A stretch of 38,193 nucleotides of DNA, from NCBI RefSeq assembly GCF_009711185.1, contig NZ_WMIF01000032.1, forward strand, positions 1-38,193, written 5' to 3'. This DNA is from Paracoccus limosus (GTDB taxonomy: Bacteria > Pseudomonadota > Alphaproteobacteria > Rhodobacterales > Rhodobacteraceae). How positions within the stretch are numbered: position 1 is the first letter of the stretch; the number at the start of each line of letters is the position of its first letter. The notes beneath the pieces were generated by a model. The model saw nothing but the letters and a program-made list of their open reading frames with translations. It searched no databases and had not been told where the DNA came from. Made by a program: the position numbers and the translations under genes. Shown here piece after piece: positions 8,908 to 18,527 of this stretch.

Positions 8908-8930
8908 CTTTCACCATTTTGAAAATACCC
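8908..8930 (-). repeat. Gene-end repeat copy, minus orientation
   Basis: On the minus strand this reads GGGTATTT-TCAA-AATGGTGAA followed by AG. It matches the plus-strand copies at 12927 and 24322 at all fixed positions of GGGTATTT-N4-AAYGGTGAA. It begins 7 nt after the ftsY stop codon, in the 55-nt gap between two convergent genes. Confidence 0.65.
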
Positions 8931-8955
8931 ATGCGACCGCGCCACAGGCGATGCG

Positions 8956-9327
8956 TCAGGGTTTGACCAGATGCGCGTCCGTCTTGGTCGTCTCAACCGG
9001 CGCGACATTGCCCGAAGACGTCGCCGCAGGCATCGAGACTTCCTGCGGCGGGGTAAAGGGCGCGGTCAGCTCGGCCGTCTTGGCCTGTTTGTCATAGATG
9101 CAGACATAGCGATCAGCGCCGCCATCGGGCAGCGTGGTGATCAGCAGCGCCGCGCCGTAATGTTCCGAGCCGAAGGGGTTGATTTCGATGGCGGTTTCGC
9201 CCTCGGCCGGAGCAAGCGCGCTGCAGGCCTTTTCGACATTGGCGCGGAATTCGGCCCAGGCCTCGTCGCTGGAGGCAAGGGCCGGACTGGCGGCGGCAAG
9301 GGCGATCAACAGGATGGGCAGGCGCAT
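8956..9327 (-). CDS. Small exported protein of unknown function
   Basis: A 123-aa protein with a clear signal peptide (MRLPILLIALAAASPALA, cleavage expected before SSDEAW). The mature part has two cysteines (in EKACSALAP and DRYVCIYDK), which could form a periplasmic disulfide, a beta-rich middle (YGAALLITTLPDGGADRYVCIYD) and a Pro/Ser/Thr-rich tail. The start at 9327 is chosen because GGAGGAA lies 3-4 nt upstream and the signal peptide begins there; an ATG at 9423 would add unlike sequence. It follows hisG by 52 nt on the same strand and may be read from the his transcript. I do not recognise the family. Confidence 0.8.
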   Translation of the reverse strand: MRLPILLIALAAASPALASSDEAWAEFRANVEKACSALAPAEGETAIEINPFGSEHYGAALLITTLPDGGADRYVCIYDKQAKTAELTAPFTPPQEVSMPAATSSGNVAPVETTKTDAHLVKP

Positions 9328-9379
9328 GGGTTCCTCCGGTCTGGGTGATCGGGAAACGCAGGAACCCGCCCTAGGGTTT

Positions 9380-10054
9380 CTATAGCCCCAGCCGGTCGGC
9401 GAAAGCCTGCACCGCATCCGCATCCCCCGCCGCGACCGAGCGCAGCAGCGTCGCCTGCGAACGCAGGATCGGCGTGCTGATGATCTTGAGATGGTTGGCG
9501 CGCAGCGTCTCGCCCGAGGAGGTGATGTCGGCGATCGCCTCGGCGGTCAGGTTCGCGACCGTGCCCTCGGTTGCTCCCTGACTGTCCACCAGCTGGTAAT
9601 CGGCGACCTCTTCGGCCGAGAGCCACGCCCGCACGAGGCGGTGGTATTTCGTGGCGATGCGCAGGCGAAAGCCATGCTCGGCCCGGAAATCGCGGGCGAT
9701 GGTGGCGAAATCGTCCAGACCCTCGCAATCGGCCCAGCAATCGGGCACCGCCAGGATCAGATCGGCGTGGCCAAAGCCCATCGGCGCCAGTTCCTCGACA
9801 TGGCTGCGCCAGCCGGGCAGCTTTTCGCGGATCAGATCGGTGCCGGTGACGCCCAGATGGATGCGGCCGGCGCGCAGCTCACGCGGGATCTCGCCCGCTG
9901 ACAGCAGCACCAGCGCGACATTCTCGGCGCCCTCGACCCGGCCGGCATATTCGCGGTCCGAACCCGCCCGCGACAGGCGCACGCCACGTTCGGCAAACCA
10001 ATCGAAGGTCTGTTCCATCAGCCGCCCCTTGGACGGCACGCCAAGGCGGATCAT
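9380..10054 (-). CDS. hisG: ATP phosphoribosyltransferase, short form catalytic subunit
   Basis: At 224 aa this is the short HisG, which lacks the C-terminal regulatory domain and needs HisZ. It catalyses the first step of histidine synthesis, joining PRPP and ATP. Visible marks are the N-terminal [12 protein letters not shown], the periplasmic-binding-like domain GRIHLGVTGTDLIRE, RIATKYHRLVRAWL, and the PRPP-site region LVDSQGATEGTVANLTAEAIADITSSGETLRAN. Its ATG overlaps the hisZ stop codon as ATGA, which suggests translational coupling and equal amounts of both subunits. Confidence 0.96.
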   Translation of the reverse strand: MIRLGVPSKGRLMEQTFDWFAERGVRLSRAGSDREYAGRVEGAENVALVLLSAGEIPRELRAGRIHLGVTGTDLIREKLPGWRSHVEELAPMGFGHADLILAVPDCWADCEGLDDFATIARDFRAEHGFRLRIATKYHRLVRAWLSAEEVADYQLVDSQGATEGTVANLTAEAIADITSSGETLRANHLKIISTPILRSQATLLRSVAAGDADAVQAFADRLGL

Positions 10055-11112
10055 GCCAGACCTCCCAACTCGTGGACGAGGCCGGGGCGGATGATGCCCC
10101 CGACCGCCGGGATCGCACGCCCCTGCCCCAGCACGGCCGCCAGCGCGTCGTAACGCCCGCCGGTGGCGACGGGCGGCCAGTCGGCATGGCCCTCGGCGAC
10201 AAAGCTGAAGGTCATGCCGTCATAATATTCCATCGTGTGCCGGCCATGGCTGGCGTCAAAGCGGATCCCGTCCGTGTCGATGCCGCGCGCGGCAAGCAGC
10301 GCGAGGTTGCGGCCCAGCCGCTCGACCGCCTCCGAAATGTCGGGGATCTCGGCGGCCAGTTCGCGCAGCTGGCGCAGCGCCTCGGGCGCGGGGGCGTCGA
10401 TGGCGAACAGCCGCTCCAGCCGCGCGACCCAGATCGCCGGCAAGGGCAGCTCGCCCGCATCGGCCTGCAAGCGGTCGATGCGGCGCTGCATTTCCTCGCG
10501 CCCGCGCAGCCCGCTCCACGGTGCGATAGGCTGCGAGAAATTGCGCGGCTCGGGCTGGCCGGAAAAGCGTGCCAGCAGCCGGGCAAAGCGCCGCGGCCGC
10601 CAGATGTGGTGCAAAAGCGCCGCGCGACGGGCACCCGAGAGCGGCAGCGCGCGCACCGCGTCCATCAGCAGGTCCATGTCGCCCATGCTGGCCCGCAGCC
10701 CAAGCGGCGCCAGCAGGCTGTGAAACAGCGCGAAAACCTCGGCATCGGCCTCGGCGTCGCGGGCGAAAAGCTCGAACCCGGCTTGCAGATATTCATTGTC
10801 GCGCGGGTGCTCGGGCTGCAGCTCGCCCTGATCCTGCTTGCGAAAGACCTCGCCCAGATAGCAATAGCGCGCAGGCTCGGCGCCGTTCTGCATGTGCATC
10901 TGCACGACCGGCACGGTAAAATCGGGGCGCAGCATCACCTCGCCCCGGATCGGGTCTTGCGTGACATAGGCGCGGGCGCGAATATCCTCGCCGTAAAGAT
11001 CCAGCAGCGTCTCGGCCGGCAGCAGCAGGTCGGGCGCGACCTCCTCGGCTCCGGCGGCGCGGAAGGCGGCAAGGATCTGCTGGCCGATGGCCTGTTTCTC
11101 GCGCTTGCTCAT
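10051..11112 (-). CDS. hisZ: ATP phosphoribosyltransferase regulatory subunit HisZ
   Basis: A 353-aa class II aminoacyl-tRNA-synthetase-like protein without the C-terminal anticodon-binding domain of HisS. It shares the catalytic-core pattern ([14 protein letters not shown], then [13 protein letters not shown], in the position of synthetase motif 2) and ends with a GGRYDAL strand. HisZ binds short HisG in a hetero-octamer and gives it activity and histidine feedback control. Both its ends overlap neighbours by 4 nt (ATGA), so hisS-hisZ-hisG is a tightly coupled unit in which the synthetase and its paralogue are adjacent. Confidence 0.95.
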   Translation of the reverse strand: MSKREKQAIGQQILAAFRAAGAEEVAPDLLLPAETLLDLYGEDIRARAYVTQDPIRGEVMLRPDFTVPVVQMHMQNGAEPARYCYLGEVFRKQDQGELQPEHPRDNEYLQAGFELFARDAEADAEVFALFHSLLAPLGLRASMGDMDLLMDAVRALPLSGARRAALLHHIWRPRRFARLLARFSGQPEPRNFSQPIAPWSGLRGREEMQRRIDRLQADAGELPLPAIWVARLERLFAIDAPAPEALRQLRELAAEIPDISEAVERLGRNLALLAARGIDTDGIRFDASHGRHTMEYYDGMTFSFVAEGHADWPPVATGGRYDALAAVLGQGRAIPAVGGIIRPGLVHELGGLA

Positions 11113-12593
11113 CCGAGGATCCGACGGACTTCGGCGATCAGATCGGCGCGCCGAACCTCAGTCTGGGCGGGCTGGGATTTCCATTCGTCATGGCTGGCCT
11201 CGGCGGCGATCCGGGCACCAAGGATCAGATCCTTGACCTGCACGACGCCCCGCGCGGCCTCATCGGCCCCCTGGATGATCGCCACCGGAGACTGACGTTT
11301 ATCGGCATATTTCAGCTGGTTGCCAAAGTTCTTGGGGTTGCCCAGATAGACCTCGGCGCGGATGCCTGCGGCGCGCAGCTCGGCGGCCATGGCCTGATAA
11401 TCGCTCATGCGGTCGCGGTCCATGACGGTCACCACGACCGGCCCCTGCACCTCGCCGCCCATCAACCCCTTGGCACGCAGCGCGGCCAGCAGGCGGTCGA
11501 CGCCGATGGAAATGCCGGTCGCGGGCACCTTCTGGCCGGTGAAGCGTTCGACCAACCCATCGTAGCGCCCGCCACCTGCGACAGAGCCGAACTGGCGTTT
11601 GCGGCCCTTTTCGTCAAGGATTTCGAAGGTCAGCTCGGCCTCGAACACCGGGCCGGTGTAATAACCAAGGCCGCGCACGATCGAGGGGTCGATGACGGCG
11701 CGATCTTCGCCCACGCCCATCGCCGCCAGCATGTCGCTGATCTGCGCCAGTTCCTCGACACCCTCGGCACCAATGGCCGAGGCACCGACGGCGGCGCGCA
11801 GATTGGCCAGCGTTTCGGCATTGTTGCCGCCTTTCGAGGTCAGGAAAGCGATGACCGGATCGGCCTGTTCGGGGCGCAGGCCGACGCCCTCGATCACTGC
11901 GCCGCTGTCATCCTTGCGGCCGGTGGTCAAAAGCTGACGCACGCCCTGCTCGCCGACCTTGTCGAACTTGTCGATGGTGCGAAGGACGTCGTCGGCCGGG
12001 GCGCCCTCGGTGACGCCCATCGCCTCGAGGATGCCGTTCAGAACCTTGCGGTTGTTGATGCGGATCAGGTAATCGCCGCAGGGGATGCCGGCATGTTCCA
12101 GCGCCGCCGACAGCATGGCACAGATTTCGGCATCGGCGGCCACGCTGGCCGTGCCGACGGTATCGGCATCGCATTGATAGAATTGCCGGAACCGCCCCGG
12201 CCCCGGCTTTTCATTGCGCCAGACCGGGCCCATCGCATAACGCCGGTAGGGGCTGGGCAGATCGTTGCGGAATTGGGCGGCCACCCGCGCCAAAGGTGCG
12301 GTCAGGTCATAGCGCAGTGCCAGCCAGTCGCCGGCACCGCCGCCGGGCACCTCGGCCTCTTGCCAGGCAAAGACGCCGGCATTGGGGCGATCCACGTCGG
12401 GCAGGAATTTTCCCAGCGCCTCGACGGTCTCGACGGCGCTGGTTTCCAGCGGCTCGAAGCCGTGGCGGTGATAGATCTCGGTGATGCGGTCCAGCATCTG
12501 CTTGCGCTCGGTCACGTCAGCGCCGAAATAGTCGCGGAACCCCTTGGGCGTTTCCGCCTTGGGTCGGGGCTGTTTCTTGAGATCTTTCGCCAT
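11109..12593 (-). CDS. hisS: Histidyl-tRNA synthetase
   Basis: A 494-aa class II synthetase that charges tRNA-His. Motif 2 is [27 protein letters not shown], the histidine-binding segment is [12 protein letters not shown], motif 3 is in [13 protein letters not shown], and the C-terminal anticodon-binding domain is present ([48 protein letters not shown] region). The protein is somewhat longer than the common 420-aa bacterial form, with a [24 protein letters not shown] start; alphaproteobacterial HisS is often of this length. It heads the hisS-hisZ-hisG unit. Confidence 0.96.
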   Translation of the reverse strand: MAKDLKKQPRPKAETPKGFRDYFGADVTERKQMLDRITEIYHRHGFEPLETSAVETVEALGKFLPDVDRPNAGVFAWQEAEVPGGGAGDWLALRYDLTAPLARVAAQFRNDLPSPYRRYAMGPVWRNEKPGPGRFRQFYQCDADTVGTASVAADAEICAMLSAALEHAGIPCGDYLIRINNRKVLNGILEAMGVTEGAPADDVLRTIDKFDKVGEQGVRQLLTTGRKDDSGAVIEGVGLRPEQADPVIAFLTSKGGNNAETLANLRAAVGASAIGAEGVEELAQISDMLAAMGVGEDRAVIDPSIVRGLGYYTGPVFEAELTFEILDEKGRKRQFGSVAGGGRYDGLVERFTGQKVPATGISIGVDRLLAALRAKGLMGGEVQGPVVVTVMDRDRMSDYQAMAAELRAAGIRAEVYLGNPKNFGNQLKYADKRQSPVAIIQGADEAARGVVQVKDLILGARIAAEASHDEWKSQPAQTEVRRADLIAEVRRILG

Positions 12594-12641
12594 GGTTTGC
12601 CTCGGGCTTTTCCATGCGGGGGTCTAGCGGATGGAGGCTGG

Positions 12642-12851
12642 ATGGACAAGAACGAGCAAACCCTGCGGCTGGAGGAAGCCGTGGCGCATCTGAGCCGGGT
12701 GGTCGAGGATCTGTCCGAGGTGGTCGCCCGGCAGGAACGCGACATTGCGCGGCTGTCGCGCCGGGTCGGCCTGCTGATGGAGCGCGAGGCCGAACGCGAG
12801 GCCGAGGGCGGCACGATCCCGCTGGCCGATCAGCGCCCGCCGCATTGGTAG
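12642..12851 (+). CDS. SlyX-like coiled-coil protein
   Basis: A 69-aa protein that is almost wholly one amphipathic helix (QTLRLEEAVAHLSRVVEDL through LSRRVGLLMERE) and ends in PPHW, the usual end of SlyX proteins (RPPHY or similar). SlyX function is not established. GGAGG ends 4 nt before the ATG. It diverges from hisS with a 48-nt gap, so its promoter must overlap the hisS leader. It is too short to assign beyond the family. Confidence 0.85.
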   Translation: MDKNEQTLRLEEAVAHLSRVVEDLSEVVARQERDIARLSRRVGLLMEREAEREAEGGTIPLADQRPPHW

Positions 12852-12887
12852 GGCGCCGCATTCCCAAGGCCCCGCATGAGTAAGGAA

Positions 12888-12948
12888 AGGGGCGCTGCCC
12901 CTCGCCCCTGCGGGGCTTCACCCCGGGGTATTTCTGAAACGGTGAAGG
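12888..12948 (+). repeat. Gene-end repeat copy with two hairpins
   Basis: Two small GC hairpins (AGGGGC GCT GCCCCT at 12888-12902, and CCCC TGC GGGG at 12905-12915) are followed by CCCCGGGGTATTT-CTGA-AACGGTGAAGG. The last part matches GGGTATTT-N4-AAYGGTGAA exactly. The element fills the gap between the slyX-like stop (12851) and the convergent DUF4177 gene (stop at 12950), so the hairpins may also help to end transcription. Confidence 0.65.
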
Positions 12949-12949
12949 A

Positions 12950-13453
12950 TCAGCGGCTTGCCGGGCCGAGGCGCGGGCCGGGCGGGGTCAGCGGATGCGC
13001 CGGGCTGCGGGTCAGCGGCGGCTCGGCCGGTCGCGGTGCTGCCGGGGCCGCTTTTGCTGCGGGCGCGACGGTGCTGCGCATGGGCTGGCTGAACGGCGCG
13101 CGCACGGCGGGCGGGGCCGCAGGTTCGGCTGACGGGGCGGCGAGGTCGGTTTCGATCCGGGGGGCGGCCGGGGGCTCAGCCGGTCGAGATTCGATGCGTG
13201 GCGCCGCACCTACGTCGGAGGCGAGGGCGCGACGGAAGATCAGCACGTTGTGATAGACCGTGCTGCGGCTGGTCAGGCCGGAGCGTTCCTCGGCCGGCAG
13301 GGTCTCGGCGCGGACATATTCCCAACCGTCGCGGGCCATATCGTTCAGCACATCGCTGAGCGTGGCGGCGAAACGGTCAATCCCGGTCCTTGCGCCCTTG
13401 GCCTTTTCGGCGCGGGCGGGGGCGGGAATGACGTTGTATTCGTAGCTGCTCAT
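12950..13453 (-). CDS. DUF4177 domain protein with Pro/Ala-rich tail
   Basis: A 167-aa protein. Residues 1-75 fit the small DUF4177 domain (MSSYEYNVIPAP at the start, LNDMARDGWEYVRAETLP in the middle, VYHNVLIFRRAL at the end), a short alpha/beta module of unknown function. Residues 80-167 are low-complexity Pro/Ala/Arg sequence with no visible domain. The start at 13453 is supported by AAGGAAAGG upstream. It is a single gene, divergent from the dGTPase gene. Confidence 0.85.
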   Translation of the reverse strand: MSSYEYNVIPAPARAEKAKGARTGIDRFAATLSDVLNDMARDGWEYVRAETLPAEERSGLTSRSTVYHNVLIFRRALASDVGAAPRIESRPAEPPAAPRIETDLAAPSAEPAAPPAVRAPFSQPMRSTVAPAAKAAPAAPRPAEPPLTRSPAHPLTPPGPRLGPASR

Positions 13454-13630
13454 GGTCTGGCCTTTCCTTTGCCACAGGTTAGGCGAGTTGCGCGCGCAAG
13501 GGAAGCCGCACCCATGCCGGGGCCGCCCCCCTGCCCCGCTCACCCGGCGAAAGACACTGGCCGCCGCCGCAGGGTCGGCCCAATATGGCGCCGGCAACCG
13601 CAGGGGATCAGGCATTTGGACGACAGGCGC

Positions 13631-14980
13631 ATGCAATGGGACCGGCTGCTTTCCTCGCGGCGATTTGGCGATGACCGCTATCAGGGCCAGAAAAGCCGCT
13701 CGGTCTTTGTGCAGGACCATGACCGCATCGTGTTCTCGGCCCCGTTCCGGCGGCTTGCCAACAAGACGCAGGTGCAGCCGCTTTACGAGCATGACCATGT
13801 GCATCACCGGCTGATCCATTCGATCGAGGTCAGCAGCGTCGGCCGCTCGCTGGCGACCCGCATCGGGCAATGGCTGGCCGGGCAAGGCGCCATCGCCGCC
13901 GCCGAGGTCGATGACCTTGCCAATATCGTGCAGGCGGCCTGCGTGGCACATGACATCGGCAACCCGCCCTTTGGCCATTCCGGCGAAGAGGCGATGGGCG
14001 CGTGGTTTCAGGACCGCTTTGCCACAAACGGCGGCCTGTTTGCCGAAATCCCCGCCGGGCAGCAGCGCGAATTTACCGCCTTCGAGGGCAATGCGCAGGG
14101 CTTTCGCATCCTGACCCGGCTGGAGATGTATCGCGGCGACGGCGGCATGCGGCTGTGCAAGGCGACGCTGGGCGCGTTCACCAAATATCCGGTCGGGGCG
14201 ACTGACCGCGACCTGATCCGGGCCGAAGATCCCGCCGGGGCGGGCTATGTCGGGCTGAAGAAATTCGGCCTGTTCCAGTCCGATCTGCCCGCATTTCGCG
14301 ATGTGGCAGAGACGCTGGGCCTGCCCGAGCGGATCAGCGGCGCAGGCCGGTTCTGGGCGCGCCATCCGCTGGTCTTTCTGATGGAGGCCGCCGATGACAT
14401 CACCTACAACATCGTCGATCTTGAGGATGCCTTTACCACCGGCGAGTTGCCCTATGACCGCGTTCGGGCGATCCTTGCCGATATCGCGGGCGTGACCAAA
14501 GTCCGCCCCGCCAGCATGACCCCGGCCGAGGAAATCGCCTCATTGCGTGCCCGCAGTATCGGCGCGGCGGTCGAGGCCTGCGAGGCCGCCTTTGTCCAGC
14601 ATTACGACGCGATCATGCAGGGCCGGTTTTCCGGCGACCTGATCGGCGCCAGCCGGCTGGGCCCGGCCTTTGCCGAGGTCAAGGCTCTGGCCGGCGATCA
14701 GATATTTACCGCGCCGCGCAAGACCGAGCTGGAGCTTTCCGGCCGACGCATCATCGCCAATGTCATGTCGGGCATCCTGCCGGTCTATGAGGATATGGCG
14801 CGCTGCGGCTGGGACGCGGAGAAGCTGTCGCCGCATTCGCAGCAGCTTGCACGCGCCTTGGCGCTGGACCTGCGCGATCTGCAGGATGCCGAAACCGCCC
14901 TGCATGCGCTGGCGGATTTCACCTCGGGCATGACCGACCGCTATGCGCTGCGCATCTCGCGCATGCTCAGCGGCACCTGA
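13631..14980 (+). CDS. dgt: Deoxyguanosinetriphosphate triphosphohydrolase-like protein
   Basis: A 449-aa HD-domain protein of the dGTPase family, which splits dNTPs to deoxynucleoside and tripolyphosphate. The N-terminus has FSAPFRRLANKTQV and HHRLIHSIEVSSVGRSLA (first metal-binding His), the HD pair is in CVAHDIGNPPFGHSGEEAM around residues 104-118, and EAADDITYNIVDLEDAF supplies the later conserved Asp. The start at 13631 (MQWDRLL) has no strong ribosome-binding site, but similarity begins there and the upstream sequence is unlike coding DNA. It is convergent with gatB. Whether it prefers dGTP or other dNTPs cannot be read from the sequence. Confidence 0.93.
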   Translation: MQWDRLLSSRRFGDDRYQGQKSRSVFVQDHDRIVFSAPFRRLANKTQVQPLYEHDHVHHRLIHSIEVSSVGRSLATRIGQWLAGQGAIAAAEVDDLANIVQAACVAHDIGNPPFGHSGEEAMGAWFQDRFATNGGLFAEIPAGQQREFTAFEGNAQGFRILTRLEMYRGDGGMRLCKATLGAFTKYPVGATDRDLIRAEDPAGAGYVGLKKFGLFQSDLPAFRDVAETLGLPERISGAGRFWARHPLVFLMEAADDITYNIVDLEDAFTTGELPYDRVRAILADIAGVTKVRPASMTPAEEIASLRARSIGAAVEACEAAFVQHYDAIMQGRFSGDLIGASRLGPAFAEVKALAGDQIFTAPRKTELELSGRRIIANVMSGILPVYEDMARCGWDAEKLSPHSQQLARALALDLRDLQDAETALHALADFTSGMTDRYALRISRMLSGT

Positions 14981-14991
14981 CTGGCGGCAGC

Positions 14992-15020
14992 TTCGGGGCG
15001 CAGGCAGCGCGCGCCCCGAA
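14992..15020. terminator. Hairpin between convergent dgt and gatB
   Basis: A perfect 10-bp stem (TTCGGGGCGC at 14992-15001, GCGCCCCGAA at 15011-15020) with a 9-nt loop sits 12 nt after the dgt stop codon and 17 nt after the gatB stop on the other strand. There is no long T-run, so it is a possible weak bidirectional terminator. Confidence 0.5.
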
Positions 15021-15036
15021 TAGCCGCAAGCCGGGC

Positions 15037-16551
15037 TTACTGCCCCAGCTTTTGCGCCACCAGATCCTGCACCGCCGCCGGGTTGGCCTTGCCGCCGGTG
15101 GCTTTCAGCACCTGACCGACGAACCAGCCCGCAAGTTTCGGGTTGGCCTTGGCCTTTTCAACCTGCGCCGGGTTCGCGGCGATGATTTCGTCCACGGCCT
15201 TTTCGATGGCGCCGAGGTCGGTCACCTGCTTCATGCCACGCTCTTCGACGATGGCTGCCGGGTCGCCGCCTTCGGTCCACAGGATCTCGAACAGGTCCTT
15301 GGCGATCTTGCCCGAAATCGCGCCCGAGCCGATCAGGTCGATCACGCCGCCGAGCTGACTGGCCGAGACGGGCGAGGTCTCAACGCTGAGCCCTTCCTTG
15401 TTCAGACGGCCAAACAGCTCGTTGATGACCCAGTTCGCGGCCATCTTGCCATCGCGGCCCGAGGCCACGGATTCGAAGTAATCCGCATTCTCGACCTCGG
15501 CGGTCAGGACGCCCGCGTCATATTCCGACAGCCCCAGATCCTTGACGAAGCGGGCCTTTTTTTCATCCGGCAGTTCCGGCATGGCGGCGGCGATGTCGTC
15601 GACCCAGGCCTGTTCGATGTCCAAAGGCAGCAGGTCGGGATCGGGGAAATAGCGGTAGTCATGCGCCTCTTCCTTGGAACGCATGGAGCGGGTTTCGCCC
15701 TTGTCGGGATCATAGAGGCGGGTTTCCTGCACGATGCTGCCGCCGTCCTCCAGAATGGCGATCTGGCGACGGGCCTCGTAGTCGATGGCGGCCTGAATGA
15801 AGCGCAGCGAGTTCATGTTCTTGATCTCGCAGCGGGTGCCCAGATGGCTGAAATCCTGCGTTTCCTGATAACGCTCATAGGCGCCGGGCGGGCAGACCGA
15901 GACGTTCACATCGGCGCGCAGGTTGCCGTTCTGCATGTTGCCGTCGCAGGTGCCCAGATAGCGCATGATCTGGCGCAGCTTGGCGACGTAGGCTGCGGCC
16001 TCTTCGGGGCCACGGATGTCGGGGCGGCTGACGATCTCCATCAGGGCGACGCCGGTGCGGTTCAGGTCGACGAATGACATGTTGGGGTCCATGTCGTGGA
16101 TCGACTTGCCGGCGTCCTGTTCCAGATGGATACGCTCGATGCGGACGCGGCGGGCGACGCCGGGGCCCATGTCCACGATCACCTCGCCCTCGCCCACGAT
16201 GGGGTGGTAAAGCTGGCTGATCTGATAGCCCTGCGGCAGGTCGGGATAGAAATAGTTCTTGCGGTCAAACGCCGAGCGCAGGTTGATCCCGGCCTTCAGG
16301 CCCAGCCCGGTTTTCACCGCCTGCGCCACGCAGAATTCGTTGATCACGGGCAGCATGCCGGGCATGGCGGCATCGACAAAGGCCACATGACTGTTCGGCT
16401 CGGCGCCAAAGCCGGTCGAGGCGCCCGAAAACAGCTTGGCGTTCGAGGCGACCTGCGCGTGAACCTCCAGCCCGATGACCAGTTCCCAGTCGCCCTTGGC
16501 CCCGGCGATCACCTTGGGTTGCGGCGCGGTATAGGTCAGATGATCGAGCAT
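15037..16551 (-). CDS. gatB: Aspartyl/glutamyl-tRNA(Asn/Gln) amidotransferase subunit B
   Basis: A 504-aa GatB, the kinase/tRNA-binding subunit of GatCAB, which converts misacylated Glu-tRNA(Gln) and Asp-tRNA(Asn) to the amidated forms. Signatures: [22 protein letters not shown] near residue 23, [15 protein letters not shown] around residue 94, [18 protein letters not shown], and [13 protein letters not shown]; the C-terminal GatB/YqeY helical domain runs from about residue 355 to [12 protein letters not shown]. gatA and gatC are not in the window. It is a single gene with GGGGAA upstream of the ATG, convergent with dgt. Confidence 0.97.
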   Translation of the reverse strand: MLDHLTYTAPQPKVIAGAKGDWELVIGLEVHAQVASNAKLFSGASTGFGAEPNSHVAFVDAAMPGMLPVINEFCVAQAVKTGLGLKAGINLRSAFDRKNYFYPDLPQGYQISQLYHPIVGEGEVIVDMGPGVARRVRIERIHLEQDAGKSIHDMDPNMSFVDLNRTGVALMEIVSRPDIRGPEEAAAYVAKLRQIMRYLGTCDGNMQNGNLRADVNVSVCPPGAYERYQETQDFSHLGTRCEIKNMNSLRFIQAAIDYEARRQIAILEDGGSIVQETRLYDPDKGETRSMRSKEEAHDYRYFPDPDLLPLDIEQAWVDDIAAAMPELPDEKKARFVKDLGLSEYDAGVLTAEVENADYFESVASGRDGKMAANWVINELFGRLNKEGLSVETSPVSASQLGGVIDLIGSGAISGKIAKDLFEILWTEGGDPAAIVEERGMKQVTDLGAIEKAVDEIIAANPAQVEKAKANPKLAGWFVGQVLKATGGKANPAAVQDLVAQKLGQ

Positions 16552-16610
16552 GGCGGTTCCCCTAGCATTTGCCGGGTGTTCTAGGCGCTTGGGCCGCGTC
16601 TCGCAAGCCG

Positions 16611-18527
16611 CTAGCGCCCGACCGAGCGGCCGGGGGCCGGCGGCAAGCCGTGCTCGGGGGCCTCGTCCTCATCCTCGTCGGGGTCGATGGGGCCGGCACT
16701 GGGACCATGGGCAAAGCGCTCGGCCAGCGCGTTTTCCAGTTGCCGGTTCAGTTCGCGGCTCAGGCGGACATAATCGGGGTTGTCCTGCAAGGGCACGCCG
16801 GGTTTCCAGACCTCGGCCAGTTGCCGCAGGCTGGCGCGGTCCATCTTGTAAAAGATCTTTTCCAGCTCGGCCGCCTCGTAATCCGAAAGGCCCAGATGTT
16901 CCAGCACATACCGCCCGGCGCGCAGCGAGCTGTCGAAGGTCTCGCGCACGATATGATCGGCCTTTGCGTCATAAAGCTGGAACACGTTCACCCGGTCGCG
17001 GGCGCGGGCGATGATGACAATGTCGGGACGTTTTTCCCTGGCATAGCGAATCAGCCGCAGGTTCGCCTCGGGGTCGTCCAGCGCGGCGACAAGGATGCGC
17101 GCCTTGTCGAGCCCGGCGGCGGTCAGGATCTCGGGCCGGGTCGGATCGCCGAAATAGCCCTTGAAGCCAAAGCGGCGCATCAGCTGGATCACCTCAAGGT
17201 CGGTGTCCAGAACCGTGGTCTGAAAGCCCGACATGGTGACCAGCCGGTTCACCACCTGACCAAAGCGCCCGACGCCCGCGATGATGATCAGCTGGCGTTC
17301 GGGAACCTCATAGGGCGGCACGCTGGCGCGTTCCTCGGCCAGACGGCGCGAGATGAAATCGGCAAGGATGAACAGCAGCGGCGTGGCCAGCATCGACAGC
17401 GCGATGACCAGCAGCATGCCTTGCGCCAGCGCCCGCGGCAGGATGGCCAGCGACACGGCGTAAGAGATCAGGACAAACCCGAATTCGCCCGCCTGCGCCA
17501 GCGACAGGGTGAACAGCGTCCGATCGCGCCCGGTCAACCCGGTGACGCGGGCCACCAGATGCAGCACCAGCGCCTTGATGGCGATGACCAGCACGGTCAC
17601 GCCCAGAACCAGCACGGGCCGGTCAAACACCATGCCGAAATTCATCCCGGCGCCGACGGTGATGAAGAACAGGCCCAGAAGCAGCCCCTTGAAGGGCGCG
17701 ATCTGGCCTTCAAGCTCATGGCGGAACTCGGACCCGGCCAGCATCACCCCGGCCAAGAAAGTGCCAAGCGCGGGCGACAGCCCCACGCTTTCCATCAGCG
17801 AGGCGATGCCCACCACGATCAGCAGCGCCAGCGCGGTGTCCAGCTCGTTCAGCCGCGCGGCATAGACATAGCGAAACACCGGACGGATCAGATATTGCCC
17901 CATCAGGATCACCACCGCCACAGCACCCAGCGTCACCAGCGCCGTGGCCCAACCCGGCAGCGTGTGCATGAAGGCGGCGCCGCCATGCTCCTCGGCGCCG
18001 ACCATCGCCCGGCTGGCCAGAAGCGGCATCAGCGCGATCATCGGGATCACCGCGATGTCCTGCGTCAGCAGCACGGCAAAGGCGCTGCGCCCGCCCGCCG
18101 TCTGCATCAGCGACTTCTCGGATAGGGTCTGCAAGACGATGGCGGTCGAGCTGAGCGACAGGATCATGCCCAGCGTCAGCGCCACCTGCCATGTCTGGTT
18201 CATCAGCATGGCGATGGGCGTCAGCAGCGCGATGGTGCCAAGGATCTGCATGCCGGCCAGCCCAACCAGCCGCTGGCGCATCTGCCACAGCGCGCGGGGC
18301 TCAAGCTCCAGCCCGATCAGGAACAGCATCATCACCACGCCGAATTCGGCGAAATGCTGCAAATCGGCCATCTCGCCCTCGGACCCGGCCAGCCCCAGCA
18401 CCGGGCCGATCAGGATGCCCGAGATCAGATAGCCCAGGACCGAGCCCAGCCCCAGCCGGGCCGAGAGCGGCACTGCGATCACCATGGTCAGCAGGTAGAC
18501 GGTTGCGACCGGCAGGAAGGATTCCAT
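16611..18527 (-). CDS. CPA2-family cation:proton antiporter with TrkA-N domain (KefB/KefC-like)
   Basis: A 638-aa inner-membrane protein. Residues 1-390 are a string of about 12-13 hydrophobic segments of the CPA2 exchanger fold (for example [17 protein letters not shown], then [16 protein letters not shown] and [11 protein letters not shown], and the conserved [18 protein letters not shown]). From about residue 412 a Rossmann TrkA-N/RCK domain follows, with [13 protein letters not shown] as nucleotide motif. The last 60 residues are charged and low in complexity. KefB/C-type proteins exchange potassium for protons and protect against electrophiles; the ion here is not proven. The start codon follows the stop of the upstream 1106-aa gene directly (TAGATG), so the two are co-transcribed. 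Confidence 0.93.
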   Translation of the reverse strand: MESFLPVATVYLLTMVIAVPLSARLGLGSVLGYLISGILIGPVLGLAGSEGEMADLQHFAEFGVVMMLFLIGLELEPRALWQMRQRLVGLAGMQILGTIALLTPIAMLMNQTWQVALTLGMILSLSSTAIVLQTLSEKSLMQTAGGRSAFAVLLTQDIAVIPMIALMPLLASRAMVGAEEHGGAAFMHTLPGWATALVTLGAVAVVILMGQYLIRPVFRYVYAARLNELDTALALLIVVGIASLMESVGLSPALGTFLAGVMLAGSEFRHELEGQIAPFKGLLLGLFFITVGAGMNFGMVFDRPVLVLGVTVLVIAIKALVLHLVARVTGLTGRDRTLFTLSLAQAGEFGFVLISYAVSLAILPRALAQGMLLVIALSMLATPLLFILADFISRRLAEERASVPPYEVPERQLIIIAGVGRFGQVVNRLVTMSGFQTTVLDTDLEVIQLMRRFGFKGYFGDPTRPEILTAAGLDKARILVAALDDPEANLRLIRYAREKRPDIVIIARARDRVNVFQLYDAKADHIVRETFDSSLRAGRYVLEHLGLSDYEAAELEKIFYKMDRASLRQLAEVWKPGVPLQDNPDYVRLSRELNRQLENALAERFAHGPSAGPIDPDEDEDEAPEHGLPPAPGRSVGR